From Magnetospira sp. (lineage in GTDB: Bacteria; Pseudomonadota; Alphaproteobacteria; Rhodospirillales; Magnetospiraceae), in assembly GCA_028277325.1 (NCBI GenBank), contig JANQGL010000469.1, positions 1 to 15,085 on the forward strand: DNA of 15,085 nucleotides, in the 5' to 3' direction. The translations under genes were made by a program, and so were the position numbers. Positions 1-7,429 of the stretch are shown here, piece after piece. The stretch's first letter is position 1, and every line of letters starts with the position of its first letter. The notes under the pieces are model-generated. The model ran no database searches. It was given only the letters and a program-made list of their open reading frames with translations, and was not told the DNA's origin.

Positions 1-1
1 T

Positions 2-949
2 CCCCCGCAGGTACCGCCCCATTTCGCCTACGCGTTGCGCCGCGCCACCGAGGCCGCGGCCCGCGGGGCGGCGGCGCGCATCGCGGCCGGCGACCGCGGC
101 ACGGTGGAGGCGGCGGCGGCCGGGGCGATGCGGGTCGAGCTCGATTCGCTGCCGATCGACGGACAGGTGGTGGTCGCCGGCGGGTCCGGAGACGCCCGGG
201 ACCCCTTGGGCGAGGGCGTCCGCGTCGGCACCGGCGAGGGCGCGAAAATGGACCTGGCGGTCGATCCGGTCGAGGGGACGGGCTACCTGGCGGACGGCAT
301 GACCAACGCCCTGGCGGCGGTGGCGGTGGCGCCGGCCGGCAGCATTCGCGCTCCGGGGCCGGCGTTCTACATGGAGAAGTTCGCCGGACCGCCGGCGGTG
401 TGCGGCCGCCTCGATCCGGCGGCGCCGGTGACCGAGAAGCTGCGCGTGCTGTCCGAGGCGCTGGGCAAGCCGGTGTCCGATCTGGTGGTGTTCGTGCTGG
501 AAAAAACCCGCCACCGGACGCTGATCGAGGCGATCGAGGCGGCGGGCGCGACGGTCGCCCTGTATCCGGCCGGCGACGTGGCGGGGGCCCTGATGGCGGC
601 CATTCCGGAGTCCGGGATCGATGCCCTGATGGGGACCGGCGGCGCCTCGGAGGGGATCCTGTCGGCCTGCGCGATCCGCGCCCTGGGCGGCGAGTTCCTG
701 GCCCGCCTGGACCCGCAACTGCCGAGCGAGCAGCGGGCGGTGCGCGACGCCGGGCTGAGCACCGAAACCTGGCACGCCGGCGACGACCAGGTGAGCTCCG
801 ACCAGGTCTATTTCTGCGCCACCGGGATCACGTCCGGGCTGCTGCTCGACGGGGTGTCGCGGCGCGGCGGGTCGGAGACGACGCAGACCCTGATCGTTTC
901 CGGGCCGACCCGCGAGCGCCAGTTGCTGACCACCTGCCATGCACGTTAG
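2..949 (+). CDS. glpX: GlpX-like class II fructose-1,6-bisphosphatase, 5' partial, divergent metal site
   Basis: Class II fructose-1,6-bisphosphatase family; in this context it would convert fructose-1,6-bisphosphate (and perhaps sedoheptulose-1,7-bisphosphate) to the monophosphate in the cytoplasmic Calvin cycle. The frame is open to the left edge and gives 315 residues. Family-like sequence (HFAYALRRATEAAA) precedes the first possible start, a TTG at 35, so the real start probably lies just outside the window. Recognisable blocks are DPVEGT (codons about 257-274), YMEKF, KTRH, the MGTGGASEG loop and the C-terminal CATGIT motif. Compared with E. coli GlpX from memory, the position of metal ligand Glu57 is Gly (codon 179-181) and Asp33 is Glu (107-109), while Asp85 and Glu213 are kept. 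It is first in a run with phosphoribulokinase, transketolase and aldolase. Family assignment is confident; catalytic competence is not. Confidence 0.88.
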   Translation, partial: PPQVPPHFAYALRRATEAAARGAAARIAAGDRGTVEAAAAGAMRVELDSLPIDGQVVVAGGSGDARDPLGEGVRVGTGEGAKMDLAVDPVEGTGYLADGMTNALAAVAVAPAGSIRAPGPAFYMEKFAGPPAVCGRLDPAAPVTEKLRVLSEALGKPVSDLVVFVLEKTRHRTLIEAIEAAGATVALYPAGDVAGALMAAIPESGIDALMGTGGASEGILSACAIRALGGEFLARLDPQLPSEQRAVRDAGLSTETWHAGDDQVSSDQVYFCATGITSGLLLDGVSRRGGSETTQTLIVSGPTRERQLLTTCHAR

Positions 950-995
950 AACGCCGGCGGGAGGAACCCGTGGACCGAGGGGGAGGGGAGGAGTG

Positions 996-1937
996 ATGCC
1001 GTTGGAACGCAAGGTGGACCGGCCGATCATCCTCGGCATCGTCGGCGATTCGGCGTCCGGAAAGACCACCCTGACGGCCGGCATCGCACAGATCCTGGGA
1101 CCCGACCGGGTGGCCTGCCTGTGCTCCGACGACTACCACAGCCTGACCCGCGCCGAACGCCGGGCGCGCGGCCTCACGGCGCTCGACCCGGCGGCCAACC
1201 ACCTGGACATCGCGGCGCAGCACCTGCGCCTGCTGCGCGACGGGCAGCCGGTCCTGAAGCCGCTCTACGACCACACCCGCGGCACCCACGAGGCGCCGGT
1301 CTACATGCCGCCCCGCGATTACATCATCGTCGAAGGGCTGCTCGCCTACGCGTCGCGCGACCTGCGCGACTGCTTCGACGTCAAGGTCTACCTGGAGCCG
1401 CAGGAGGACCTGCGGGTCAAGTGGAAGCTGAAACGCGACACCACCGAACGCGGCTACACGGCCGAGGAGGTGATGGAGTCGCTGGACCATCGACGCGCCG
1501 ACAGCGCGGAGTTCATCCAACCGCAACGCACCTTCGCGGATATCGTGGTACAGTTCTATCCGCCGCAGGGCCATTCGGAGGAAACCGGGGCGCATCTCAA
1601 CGTCCGCCATACCTTGCGGCCGACGCTGCCGCATCCGGACCTGACGCCGGTCCTCGACGCCGGGGCCAAGAGCGGCCTGCGCCTGGATCTCAAGCGCGAC
1701 ACCGACGGCAAGCCGGTGGACGTGTTCGAGATTCCGGGCGATCTTGATGACCGGCGGGCCAAGGCGATGGAGGATCTTCTTTGGAACCTGATTCCAGAGG
1801 CACAGCATCTTCGGGAAAACGTGGGGACGTTCACCGATCAGGAAAACCGGCAAGCAATGAGCCATCCGCTTGCCCTGTCGCAGCTCTTGATTACCTATCA
1901 CATGGTCAAGGCGGCGCTCGGGCATCACGCGATCTAG
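996..1937 (+). CDS. cbbP: Phosphoribulokinase, class II-like
   Basis: Phosphorylates ribulose-5-phosphate with ATP to ribulose-1,5-bisphosphate, the RuBisCO substrate; cytoplasmic. The 313-residue protein starts at the ATG at 996 behind a purine-rich GGAGGGGAGGAG; an in-frame ATG at 939 overlaps the previous gene and is less likely. Seen: P-loop GDSASGKT (residues 17-24), SDDYHS (44-49) carrying the probable catalytic Asp and His, IIVEGLLAY (Glu113) as the Walker-B-like segment, and KLKRDTTERG (144-153) matching the conserved Arg-Asp of the substrate site. The spacing and DDYHSL block resemble plant and cyanobacterial (class II) enzymes rather than the usual proteobacterial class I, whose P-loop reads GSSGAGTS. 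The P-loop cysteine used for thioredoxin control in plants is Ser21 here; Cys41 and Cys43 lie near the second regulatory cysteine. It sits 46 nt after glpX and 24 nt before tkt. Confidence 0.92.
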   Translation: MPLERKVDRPIILGIVGDSASGKTTLTAGIAQILGPDRVACLCSDDYHSLTRAERRARGLTALDPAANHLDIAAQHLRLLRDGQPVLKPLYDHTRGTHEAPVYMPPRDYIIVEGLLAYASRDLRDCFDVKVYLEPQEDLRVKWKLKRDTTERGYTAEEVMESLDHRRADSAEFIQPQRTFADIVVQFYPPQGHSEETGAHLNVRHTLRPTLPHPDLTPVLDAGAKSGLRLDLKRDTDGKPVDVFEIPGDLDDRRAKAMEDLLWNLIPEAQHLRENVGTFTDQENRQAMSHPLALSQLLITYHMVKAALGHHAI

Positions 1938-1961
1938 CAGGAGGAGAGAAGGGGGTCTGTC

Positions 1962-3938
1962 ATGACTGTCAACCATAACGAAATGGCGAATGCCATCCGC
2001 TTCCTGGCCGTCGACGCGGTCCAGAAGGCCAAGTCCGGCCACCCCGGCATGCCGATGGGCATGGCCGACGTGGCCACCGTGCTCTACACCAGGTTCCTGA
2101 AGCACGACCCCTCGGACCCCGACTGGGCCGACCGCGACCGCTTCGTTCTGTCGGCCGGCCACGGCTCGATGCTGCTCTATGCGCTGCTCTACCTGAACGG
2201 CTATCCCGGCATGACCAGGGAGGAAGTCGCCAACTTCCGGCAACTGGGCGCCAAGACCGCCGGCCATCCGGAATACGGCCACGCGGCCGGGATCGAGATG
2301 ACCACCGGCCCGCTCGGCCAGGGCATCAGCACCGCGGTCGGCATGGCGCTGGCCGAGCGGATGATGAACGCCCGGTTCGGCGACGACCTGGTCGATCATT
2401 ACACCTACGTGATCGCCGGCGACGGCTGCCTGATGGAGGGCATCAGCCAGGAGGCGGTCTCGTTCGCCGGGCACCACGCGCTGAACAAGCTGGTCGTGCT
2501 GTGGGACGACAACGAGATCTGCATCGACGGCAAGACCGACCTCACCCTGTCCGACCGGCAGCTCGAACGGTTCGAGGCGAGCGGCTGGAACACCCTGTCG
2601 ATCGACGGCCACGATCCGGCGCAGATCGAGGACGCCCTGACCCGGGCCCGGCAGTCGGACCGCCCGACCCTGATCGGCTGCAAGACCACCATCGGGTTCG
2701 GGGCGCCGAAGCTGGCCGGTTCCCACAAGACCCACGGCGCGCCGCTCGGCGACGAGGAGATCGCCGGCATGCGCGAGGCCCTGGGCTGGACGTCGCCGCC
2801 GTTCGAACTGCCGGCCGGGATCCTCGACGCCTGGCGGGCGTCGAGCGCCGCCGGCCGGGAGGCCCGCGCGGCCTGGCAAGGCCGGTTCGAGGCGGCGGCC
2901 CGGAAGGCGGAGTTCGCCCGCCTGGACAAGGGCGAGCTGCCCGGCGGCTGGGAAAGCGCGCTCAACGATTACAAGAAGAAGATGGCCGAGGAACAGCCGA
3001 CCAAGGCGACCCGCCAGGCCTCCGGCATGGCGCTCGAAGTGCTGGCCGAGGCGATCCCCGAGATGATCGGCGGGTCGGCCGATCTCACCGGATCGGTGAA
3101 CACCAAGACCGCCACCATGACGCCGGTCGGCGCGGCCGATTACGGCGGCCGCTACCTCCACTACGGGGTGCGCGAGCACGGCATGGCGGCGTTCATGAAC
3201 GGCCTGGCGCTGCACGGCGGATTCATCCCCTACGGCGGCACCTTCCTGGTGTTCGCCGACTACATGCGCGGCGCCATGCGGCTGTCGGCCCTGATGGGGG
3301 TGCGGGTGGTCTACGTGCTGACCCACGATTCGATCGGCCTCGGCGAGGACGGCCCGACCCACCAGCCGGTGGAGACCGTGGCCTCCCTGCGGGCGATGCC
3401 CAACTTCCGGGTGTTCCGCCCGGCCGACGTGATCGAGACGGCGGAGTGCTGGGCCTGCGCCCTGACCGCGCCGGCCACCCCGTCGGGGATGGTGCTGTCG
3501 CGCCAGGGGCTGCCGGCGGTGCGCGACACCCATACCGACGAGAACCTGTGCGCCAGGGGCGGCTACGTGCTGCGCGACGCCGAGGGCGGCGACCGCCGGG
3601 TGACCCTGATGGCCACCGGGTCCGAGGTCGCCGTCGCCCTGGCGGCGCGCGACGCGCTGCAGGCGGAGGGCATCCCCACGGCGGTGGCGTCGATGCCCTG
3701 CTTCGAGCTGTTCGACGAGCAGGACGAGGCCTACCGGGCCTCGGTCCTGGGCGACCCGAAGGGCGTCCGGGTGGCGGTCGAGGCCGCCATCGGGATGGGC
3801 TGGGACCGCTACCTGGGCATCGACGGCGGATTCGTCGGCATGACCGGGTTCGGGGCGTCGGCGCCGGCGCCGCAACTGTTCGAGCACTTCGGGATCACCG
3901 CCGACGCGGTGGTCGCCGAGGCCAAGAAAAGGCTGTAA
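1962..3938 (+). CDS. tkt: Transketolase
   Basis: Thiamine-diphosphate enzyme that moves two-carbon units between sugar phosphates; in the Calvin cycle it makes xylulose-5-phosphate, erythrose-4-phosphate and ribose-5-phosphate. At 658 residues it is full length. Visible landmarks are SGHPGMPMG with His27, the thiamine-diphosphate motif from GDG (153-155) to DDNEICIDG (about 182-190), and YGVREHGM with the cofactor-activating Glu405. The C-terminal domain is intact. The ATG at 1962 follows the AGGAGGAG at 1939 and a closer GGGGG at 1951. The gene is 24 nt downstream of phosphoribulokinase and 39 nt upstream of the aldolase, so co-transcription is likely; cbbT would be an equally apt name. The long reading frames on both strands across this gene are shadows of its GC-rich codon usage. 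Confidence 0.96.
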   Translation: MTVNHNEMANAIRFLAVDAVQKAKSGHPGMPMGMADVATVLYTRFLKHDPSDPDWADRDRFVLSAGHGSMLLYALLYLNGYPGMTREEVANFRQLGAKTAGHPEYGHAAGIEMTTGPLGQGISTAVGMALAERMMNARFGDDLVDHYTYVIAGDGCLMEGISQEAVSFAGHHALNKLVVLWDDNEICIDGKTDLTLSDRQLERFEASGWNTLSIDGHDPAQIEDALTRARQSDRPTLIGCKTTIGFGAPKLAGSHKTHGAPLGDEEIAGMREALGWTSPPFELPAGILDAWRASSAAGREARAAWQGRFEAAARKAEFARLDKGELPGGWESALNDYKKKMAEEQPTKATRQASGMALEVLAEAIPEMIGGSADLTGSVNTKTATMTPVGAADYGGRYLHYGVREHGMAAFMNGLALHGGFIPYGGTFLVFADYMRGAMRLSALMGVRVVYVLTHDSIGLGEDGPTHQPVETVASLRAMPNFRVFRPADVIETAECWACALTAPATPSGMVLSRQGLPAVRDTHTDENLCARGGYVLRDAEGGDRRVTLMATGSEVAVALAARDALQAEGIPTAVASMPCFELFDEQDEAYRASVLGDPKGVRVAVEAAIGMGWDRYLGIDGGFVGMTGFGASAPAPQLFEHFGITADAVVAEAKKRL

Positions 3939-3977
3939 ACGGACAACACGAAACGTTCATGGACAGGAGGTTAGTGA

Positions 3978-5042
3978 ATGGCACTCGTATCCCTGCGACA
4001 GCTCTGCGACCACGCGGCAGAGCACGGCTATGGAATCCCCGCCTTCAACGTCAACAACCTGGAACAGGTCCAGGCGATCATGGAAGCGGCCAGCGAAACG
4101 GACTCGCCGGTGATCCTGCAGGCCTCGGCCGGGGCCCGCAAATACGCCGGCGCGCTGTTCCTCAAGCACCTGATCGAGGCGGCGATCGAAACCTACCCGG
4201 ATATTCCGGTCTGCATGCACCAGGACCACGGCACCTCGCCGGCGGTGTGCCAGCGGTCGATCCAGATGGCCTTCAGTTCGGTCATGATGGACGGCTCGCT
4301 GCAGACCGACGGCAAGACCCCGGCCACCTATGACTACAACGTCGAGGTCACCCGCCAGGTGGTCGACATGGCGCATGCCTGCGGCGTCTCGGTGGAAGGC
4401 GAACTGGGCTGCCTGGGCTCCCTGGAAACCGGGCAGGCCGGCGAGGAGGACGGCATCGGCGCCGAGGGGACCCTGGACCACTCGCAGCTCCTGACCGACC
4501 CGGACGAGGCGGCGGATTTCGTGAACAAGACCCACGTGGACGCCCTGGCCATCGCCATCGGCACCAGCCACGGCGCCTACAAGTTCACCCGCCCGCCGAC
4601 CGGCGACATCCTGGCCATCGAGCGGATCAAGGAAATCCACGCCCGTATCCCCGATACCCATCTGGTGATGCACGGCTCCTCCTCGGTGCCGCAGGACTGG
4701 CTGGAGATCATCAACACCTACGGCGGCGACATGGGCAAGACCTACGGCGTGCCGGTCGAGGAGATCGTCGAGGGCATCAAGCACGGGGTGCGCAAGGTCA
4801 ATATCGACACCGACCTGCGCATGGCCTCCACCGGCAGCGTGCGCCGCTACATGGCCGAGCACCCGTCCGATTTCGACCCGCGCAAGTACCTTGCCGAGAC
4901 CCGCAAGGAAATGAAGGCGATCTGCAAGGCCCGCTATGAGTCCTTCGGGACCGCCGGCAATGCCTCCAAGATCAGGGTCGCCTCCCTCGAGGACATGTTC
5001 AAGCGCTACGAGAGCGGAAACCTGGACCCGAAGGTCAACTGA
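3978..5042 (+). CDS. cbbA: Class II fructose-1,6-bisphosphate aldolase, Calvin-cycle subtype
   Basis: Zinc-dependent aldolase joining dihydroxyacetone phosphate to glyceraldehyde-3-phosphate (and, in the Calvin cycle, to erythrose-4-phosphate). The 354-residue protein matches the CbbA-type class II subgroup in length. Seen: IPAFNVNN (20-27), MHQDHG with catalytic Asp83 and zinc ligand His84, VEGELG, GTSHGAYKF and VMHGSSS, which supply the further metal ligands and phosphate contacts, and KVNIDTDLR near the active site. The start is well supported by AGGAGG at 3965-3970, seven bases before the ATG. It is the last gene of the carbon-fixation run; a GC hairpin begins 28 nt after its stop codon and then the base composition changes abruptly to AT-rich. 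Confidence 0.95.
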   Translation: MALVSLRQLCDHAAEHGYGIPAFNVNNLEQVQAIMEAASETDSPVILQASAGARKYAGALFLKHLIEAAIETYPDIPVCMHQDHGTSPAVCQRSIQMAFSSVMMDGSLQTDGKTPATYDYNVEVTRQVVDMAHACGVSVEGELGCLGSLETGQAGEEDGIGAEGTLDHSQLLTDPDEAADFVNKTHVDALAIAIGTSHGAYKFTRPPTGDILAIERIKEIHARIPDTHLVMHGSSSVPQDWLEIINTYGGDMGKTYGVPVEEIVEGIKHGVRKVNIDTDLRMASTGSVRRYMAEHPSDFDPRKYLAETRKEMKAICKARYESFGTAGNASKIRVASLEDMFKRYESGNLDPKVN

Positions 5043-5070
5043 TCGGTCCTTCGAAATCCTCGAAAGCAAA

Positions 5071-5093
5071 AGGGGCGGCCCCGGGTCGCCCCT
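5071..5093. terminator. GC hairpin after the carbon-fixation operon
   Basis: A seven-base perfect stem (AGGGGCG at 5071-5077 with CGCCCCT at 5087-5093) can be extended inward by a G-U and two C-G pairs. There is no U-run on the + strand, but four As precede it, which gives a short U-run for transcripts from the right. Likely an end-of-operon hairpin, either a weak intrinsic terminator or an RNA 3'-end stabiliser. Confidence 0.5.
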
Positions 5094-5287
5094 GTGCCTA
5101 TCAAAATAAGAAAGCCCTTATATTAGAAAACACGGAGTTCTGGACATGAGAAAAACCTAAGAAACTACGATATAACAGCACATCAGTGCCGGCACCCATA
5201 CGGCGTCTTGACATTTTTAGGTTCTGTTTTCGCATTTCCTGTGTTAAATAAAGGGCCTATTAAATATGTTCCTAGGGAGGATTTATC
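5094..5287 (+). promoter_or_regulatory. AT-rich control region of the fcc cluster
   Basis: This 194-base gap is strikingly AT-rich against GC-rich neighbours and has no convincing gene. It holds a perfect ten-base palindrome GTGCCGGCAC (5186-5195), an exact TTGACA hexamer (5208-5213) and, further right, TTAAATA (5244-5250), which is 30 bases from the TTGACA and therefore not an ideal -10 partner. The best-spaced 17-base partner is CGCATT (5231-5236), a poor match. AGGGAGG (5274-5280) is the fccA ribosome binding site. A regulated promoter with an operator just upstream of the -35 is plausible; the exact promoter is not settled. Confidence 0.45.
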
Positions 5288-5917
5288 GTGCGAAAAAGCG
5301 CTTGGAAAGCGGCCCTTGCCGCGGGGCTTCTTTGCGGCGTGTTCGGTGCGGAGACCGCGCAGGCCGAAATGGCCTCGGCGGCGATGCTGTCGAACACCTG
5401 CGACGCCTGCCATGGCCCGAACGGCAACAGCTATGGCCCCGCGTCACCGTCGATCGCCGGAATGAACGCCTACTATCTGACCGAGACGATGACCCGCTAC
5501 GCGTCCGGGAGCCGTCCGTCGACCATCATGGGGCGCATCGCGCGCGGCTACACCGAGGACGAGATCAAGGCCATCGCGGAGCACTTCGCGGCCCAGAAGC
5601 CGGAGCGCCACTTCGCTCAGGACAGCGATGCGCAGGCGGTCGAGTTGGGCCAGAGGCTCACCCGCGACCTCTGTGACAGCTGCCACGAGGACGACGGTTA
5701 CGCGGCGGAGGACTATCCGATCCTCGCCGGGCAGATGATGCCCTACCTGCGCAACAACCTCGCCGACTTCGAATCCGGCATGCGGGATCTGGAGAACAAT
5801 CCCACCATGTCGGCCAAGGAGCGCCGCAAGAAAATTCGCACTCTTCAGGATCTTCGCGACAAGCACGGCGCGGCAGGCGTCGAAGCGGTGGTCCAGTTCT
5901 ATGGCAGCCGTCGCTAG
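5288..5917 (+). CDS. fccA: Flavocytochrome c sulfide dehydrogenase, diheme cytochrome subunit
   Basis: Periplasmic diheme cytochrome c of the c4 type that takes electrons from the flavoprotein FccB during sulfide oxidation and passes them on. The 209-residue protein begins at a GTG (5288), seven bases after AGGGAGG. A Sec signal peptide is visible: basic start MRKSAWK, hydrophobic core, cleavage probably after AQA (residue 26). Two heme sites follow: CDACH (38-42) and CDSCH (129-133). The STIMGRIARGY segment (about 78-88) closely resembles the Allochromatium vinosum subunit as I recall it and carries a likely axial Met. Only 18 nt separate it from fccB, which fixes the assignment. A generic cytochrome c4 would be the alternative if fccB were absent. 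Confidence 0.93.
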   Translation: MRKSAWKAALAAGLLCGVFGAETAQAEMASAAMLSNTCDACHGPNGNSYGPASPSIAGMNAYYLTETMTRYASGSRPSTIMGRIARGYTEDEIKAIAEHFAAQKPERHFAQDSDAQAVELGQRLTRDLCDSCHEDDGYAAEDYPILAGQMMPYLRNNLADFESGMRDLENNPTMSAKERRKKIRTLQDLRDKHGAAGVEAVVQFYGSRR

Positions 5918-5935
5918 CGGGGAGGGGAAAGCAGC

Positions 5936-7240
5936 ATGACACAGAACATGAACCGACGCGGATTCCTGAAGTTCAGCGGTTCGGCCGCCGCCATCGCCGG
6001 CGCCGGGATCGCGGTGCCGCACATCGCGCGCGCGGCCGGCGGCAAGGTGGTCGTCGTCGGCGGCGGCGTGGGGGGCGCCACCACCGCCCGCTACCTGAAG
6101 CTCCACGACTCCGCCATCGACGTGACCCTGATCGAACCCAACGCCACCTATCACACCTGCTTCTTGTCCAACGAGGTGCTGTCGGGCGAGCGGACCATGG
6201 ACCAGATCGCCGTCACGTTCGACGGCCTGCGGGGCCTCGGCGTCAACGTGGTCAAGGACACGGTGACCGGCATCGATCCGGCCTCCAAGATGGTGACCAC
6301 CACCGGCAGCGGCTCGTTCTCCTACGACCACTGCGTGGTCGCGCCGGGCATCTCGCTCAAGCTCGACGGGTTCACCGGGGTCTCGGACGCGATGTTCGAC
6401 ACCATCACGCACGCCTGGAAGGCGGGCCCGCAGACGGCGCTGCTGCGCCGCCAGCTCGAGGCGATGCCGGACGGCGGGACCTTCTGCCTGGTGGCGCCGC
6501 CGAATCCGTTCCGCTGCCCGCCGGGGCCCTACGAGCGGGTGTCGCAGATCGCCATGTACTTCAAGCACCACAAGCCGAAGTCGAAGATCGTGATCATCGA
6601 CCGCAAGGACAAGTTCTCCAAGCAGGGCCTGTTCATGCAGGCCTGGAAGGATCTCTACGGCTACGGCACCGACAACAGCCTCATCCGCTGGGTGAAGGCC
6701 GCCGAGGCCGGCGAGATCGCCGCCATCGATCCCTCGACGATGACGGTGGCGACCGACTTCGAGAACGTCAAGGCGGACGTGATCAACTACATCCCGCCGC
6801 AGCGGGCCGGCGAGATCGCCCTCACGGCCGGGCTCGCCAATGACAGCGGCTGGTGCGAGATCAACAAGCTGACCTTCGAATCGGTGGCGCATCCCGGCAT
6901 CTACGTGCTGGGCGACGCCGCGGTGGCGACCAAGATGCCGAAGTCCGGCTACGCGGCCAACTCGCAGGGCAAGGTCTGCGCGGCGGCGATCGCGGCGGCG
7001 CTGGCCGGCCAGGAGCCGGGCACCCCGTCCTACGTCAACACCTGCTACTCGATCGCCGGCAGGGACTACGGGTTCTCGGTGGCCGCGGTGTACCGCTACG
7101 ACGCCGAAAACAATGCCATCGCCGGGGTCAAGGGCGCCGGCGGCCTCACCCCGGTGGACGCCTCGGCGGAGGTGCGGCGCCGCGAGGTGGAATTCGCCTA
7201 CAGCTGGTACAACAACATCGTGCGCGACACTTGGGGCTGA
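5936..7240 (+). CDS. fccB: Flavocytochrome c sulfide dehydrogenase, flavoprotein subunit
   Basis: Periplasmic FAD enzyme that oxidises sulfide to sulfur or polysulfide and reduces FccA. The 434-residue precursor starts with a twin-arginine signal (NRRGFLKFSG, residues 6-15), cleaved probably after ARA at 33. The dinucleotide-binding motif VVVGGGVGGATTAR follows (39-52). With cleavage at 33, Cys75 (YHTCFLSNEV) is mature residue 42, the position that binds FAD covalently in the A. vinosum enzyme; Cys194 (PFRCPPG) and Cys370 (NTCYS) fall at mature 161 and 337, the redox-active disulfide pair. All three catalytic cysteines are thus present at the same numbering. The C-terminus ends in the family-typical YSWYNNIVRDT. 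GGGGAGGGG precedes the ATG; a second ATG at 5948 is possible but would shorten the Tat n-region. Confidence 0.96.
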   Translation: MTQNMNRRGFLKFSGSAAAIAGAGIAVPHIARAAGGKVVVVGGGVGGATTARYLKLHDSAIDVTLIEPNATYHTCFLSNEVLSGERTMDQIAVTFDGLRGLGVNVVKDTVTGIDPASKMVTTTGSGSFSYDHCVVAPGISLKLDGFTGVSDAMFDTITHAWKAGPQTALLRRQLEAMPDGGTFCLVAPPNPFRCPPGPYERVSQIAMYFKHHKPKSKIVIIDRKDKFSKQGLFMQAWKDLYGYGTDNSLIRWVKAAEAGEIAAIDPSTMTVATDFENVKADVINYIPPQRAGEIALTAGLANDSGWCEINKLTFESVAHPGIYVLGDAAVATKMPKSGYAANSQGKVCAAAIAAALAGQEPGTPSYVNTCYSIAGRDYGFSVAAVYRYDAENNAIAGVKGAGGLTPVDASAEVRRREVEFAYSWYNNIVRDTWG

Positions 7241-7271
7241 TCCAGCCGTCGCAACACCATCGCGGATGCGA

Positions 7272-7304
7272 GAAGGCCCCCGTTCCCAGGGTACGGGGGC
7301 CTTC
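7272..7304. terminator. Strong hairpin after fccAB
   Basis: A perfect 12-base stem (7272-7283 with 7293-7304) encloses a nine-base loop and begins 32 nt after the fccB stop. No U-run follows directly. Its strength and position suggest termination or partial termination between fccAB and the next cytochrome gene, so that gene may have its own promoter or be expressed by read-through. Confidence 0.6.
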
Positions 7305-7429
7305 GTGTCGCCATCAAAAAATCCTTTAAAGACAACCCCATAGGGAAACCCTTTCGGGCAATGCAATAACGCATCGGCGGACCGGACGGAGCACGTGGCG
7401 GTTCGCGGCATGGGAAAGGAAACGAAGCG

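Noticed and set aside
828..3887. A 1019-codon open frame on the - strand opposite phosphoribulokinase and transketolase
   Set aside because: Low-complexity Arg/Gly/His-rich translation with no family motif; it mirrors two well-supported genes and arises from GC-rich codon bias.
2501..4333. A 610-codon + strand frame overlapping transketolase and aldolase
   Set aside because: Arg/Pro/Gly-rich shadow of the true frame, crossing a gene boundary.
7336..7358. Alternating CCC/GGG/CCC/GGG blocks before the NapC-like gene, suggestive of an attenuator
   Set aside because: Possible stems are only three to four bases and there is no leader peptide or known riboswitch pattern.
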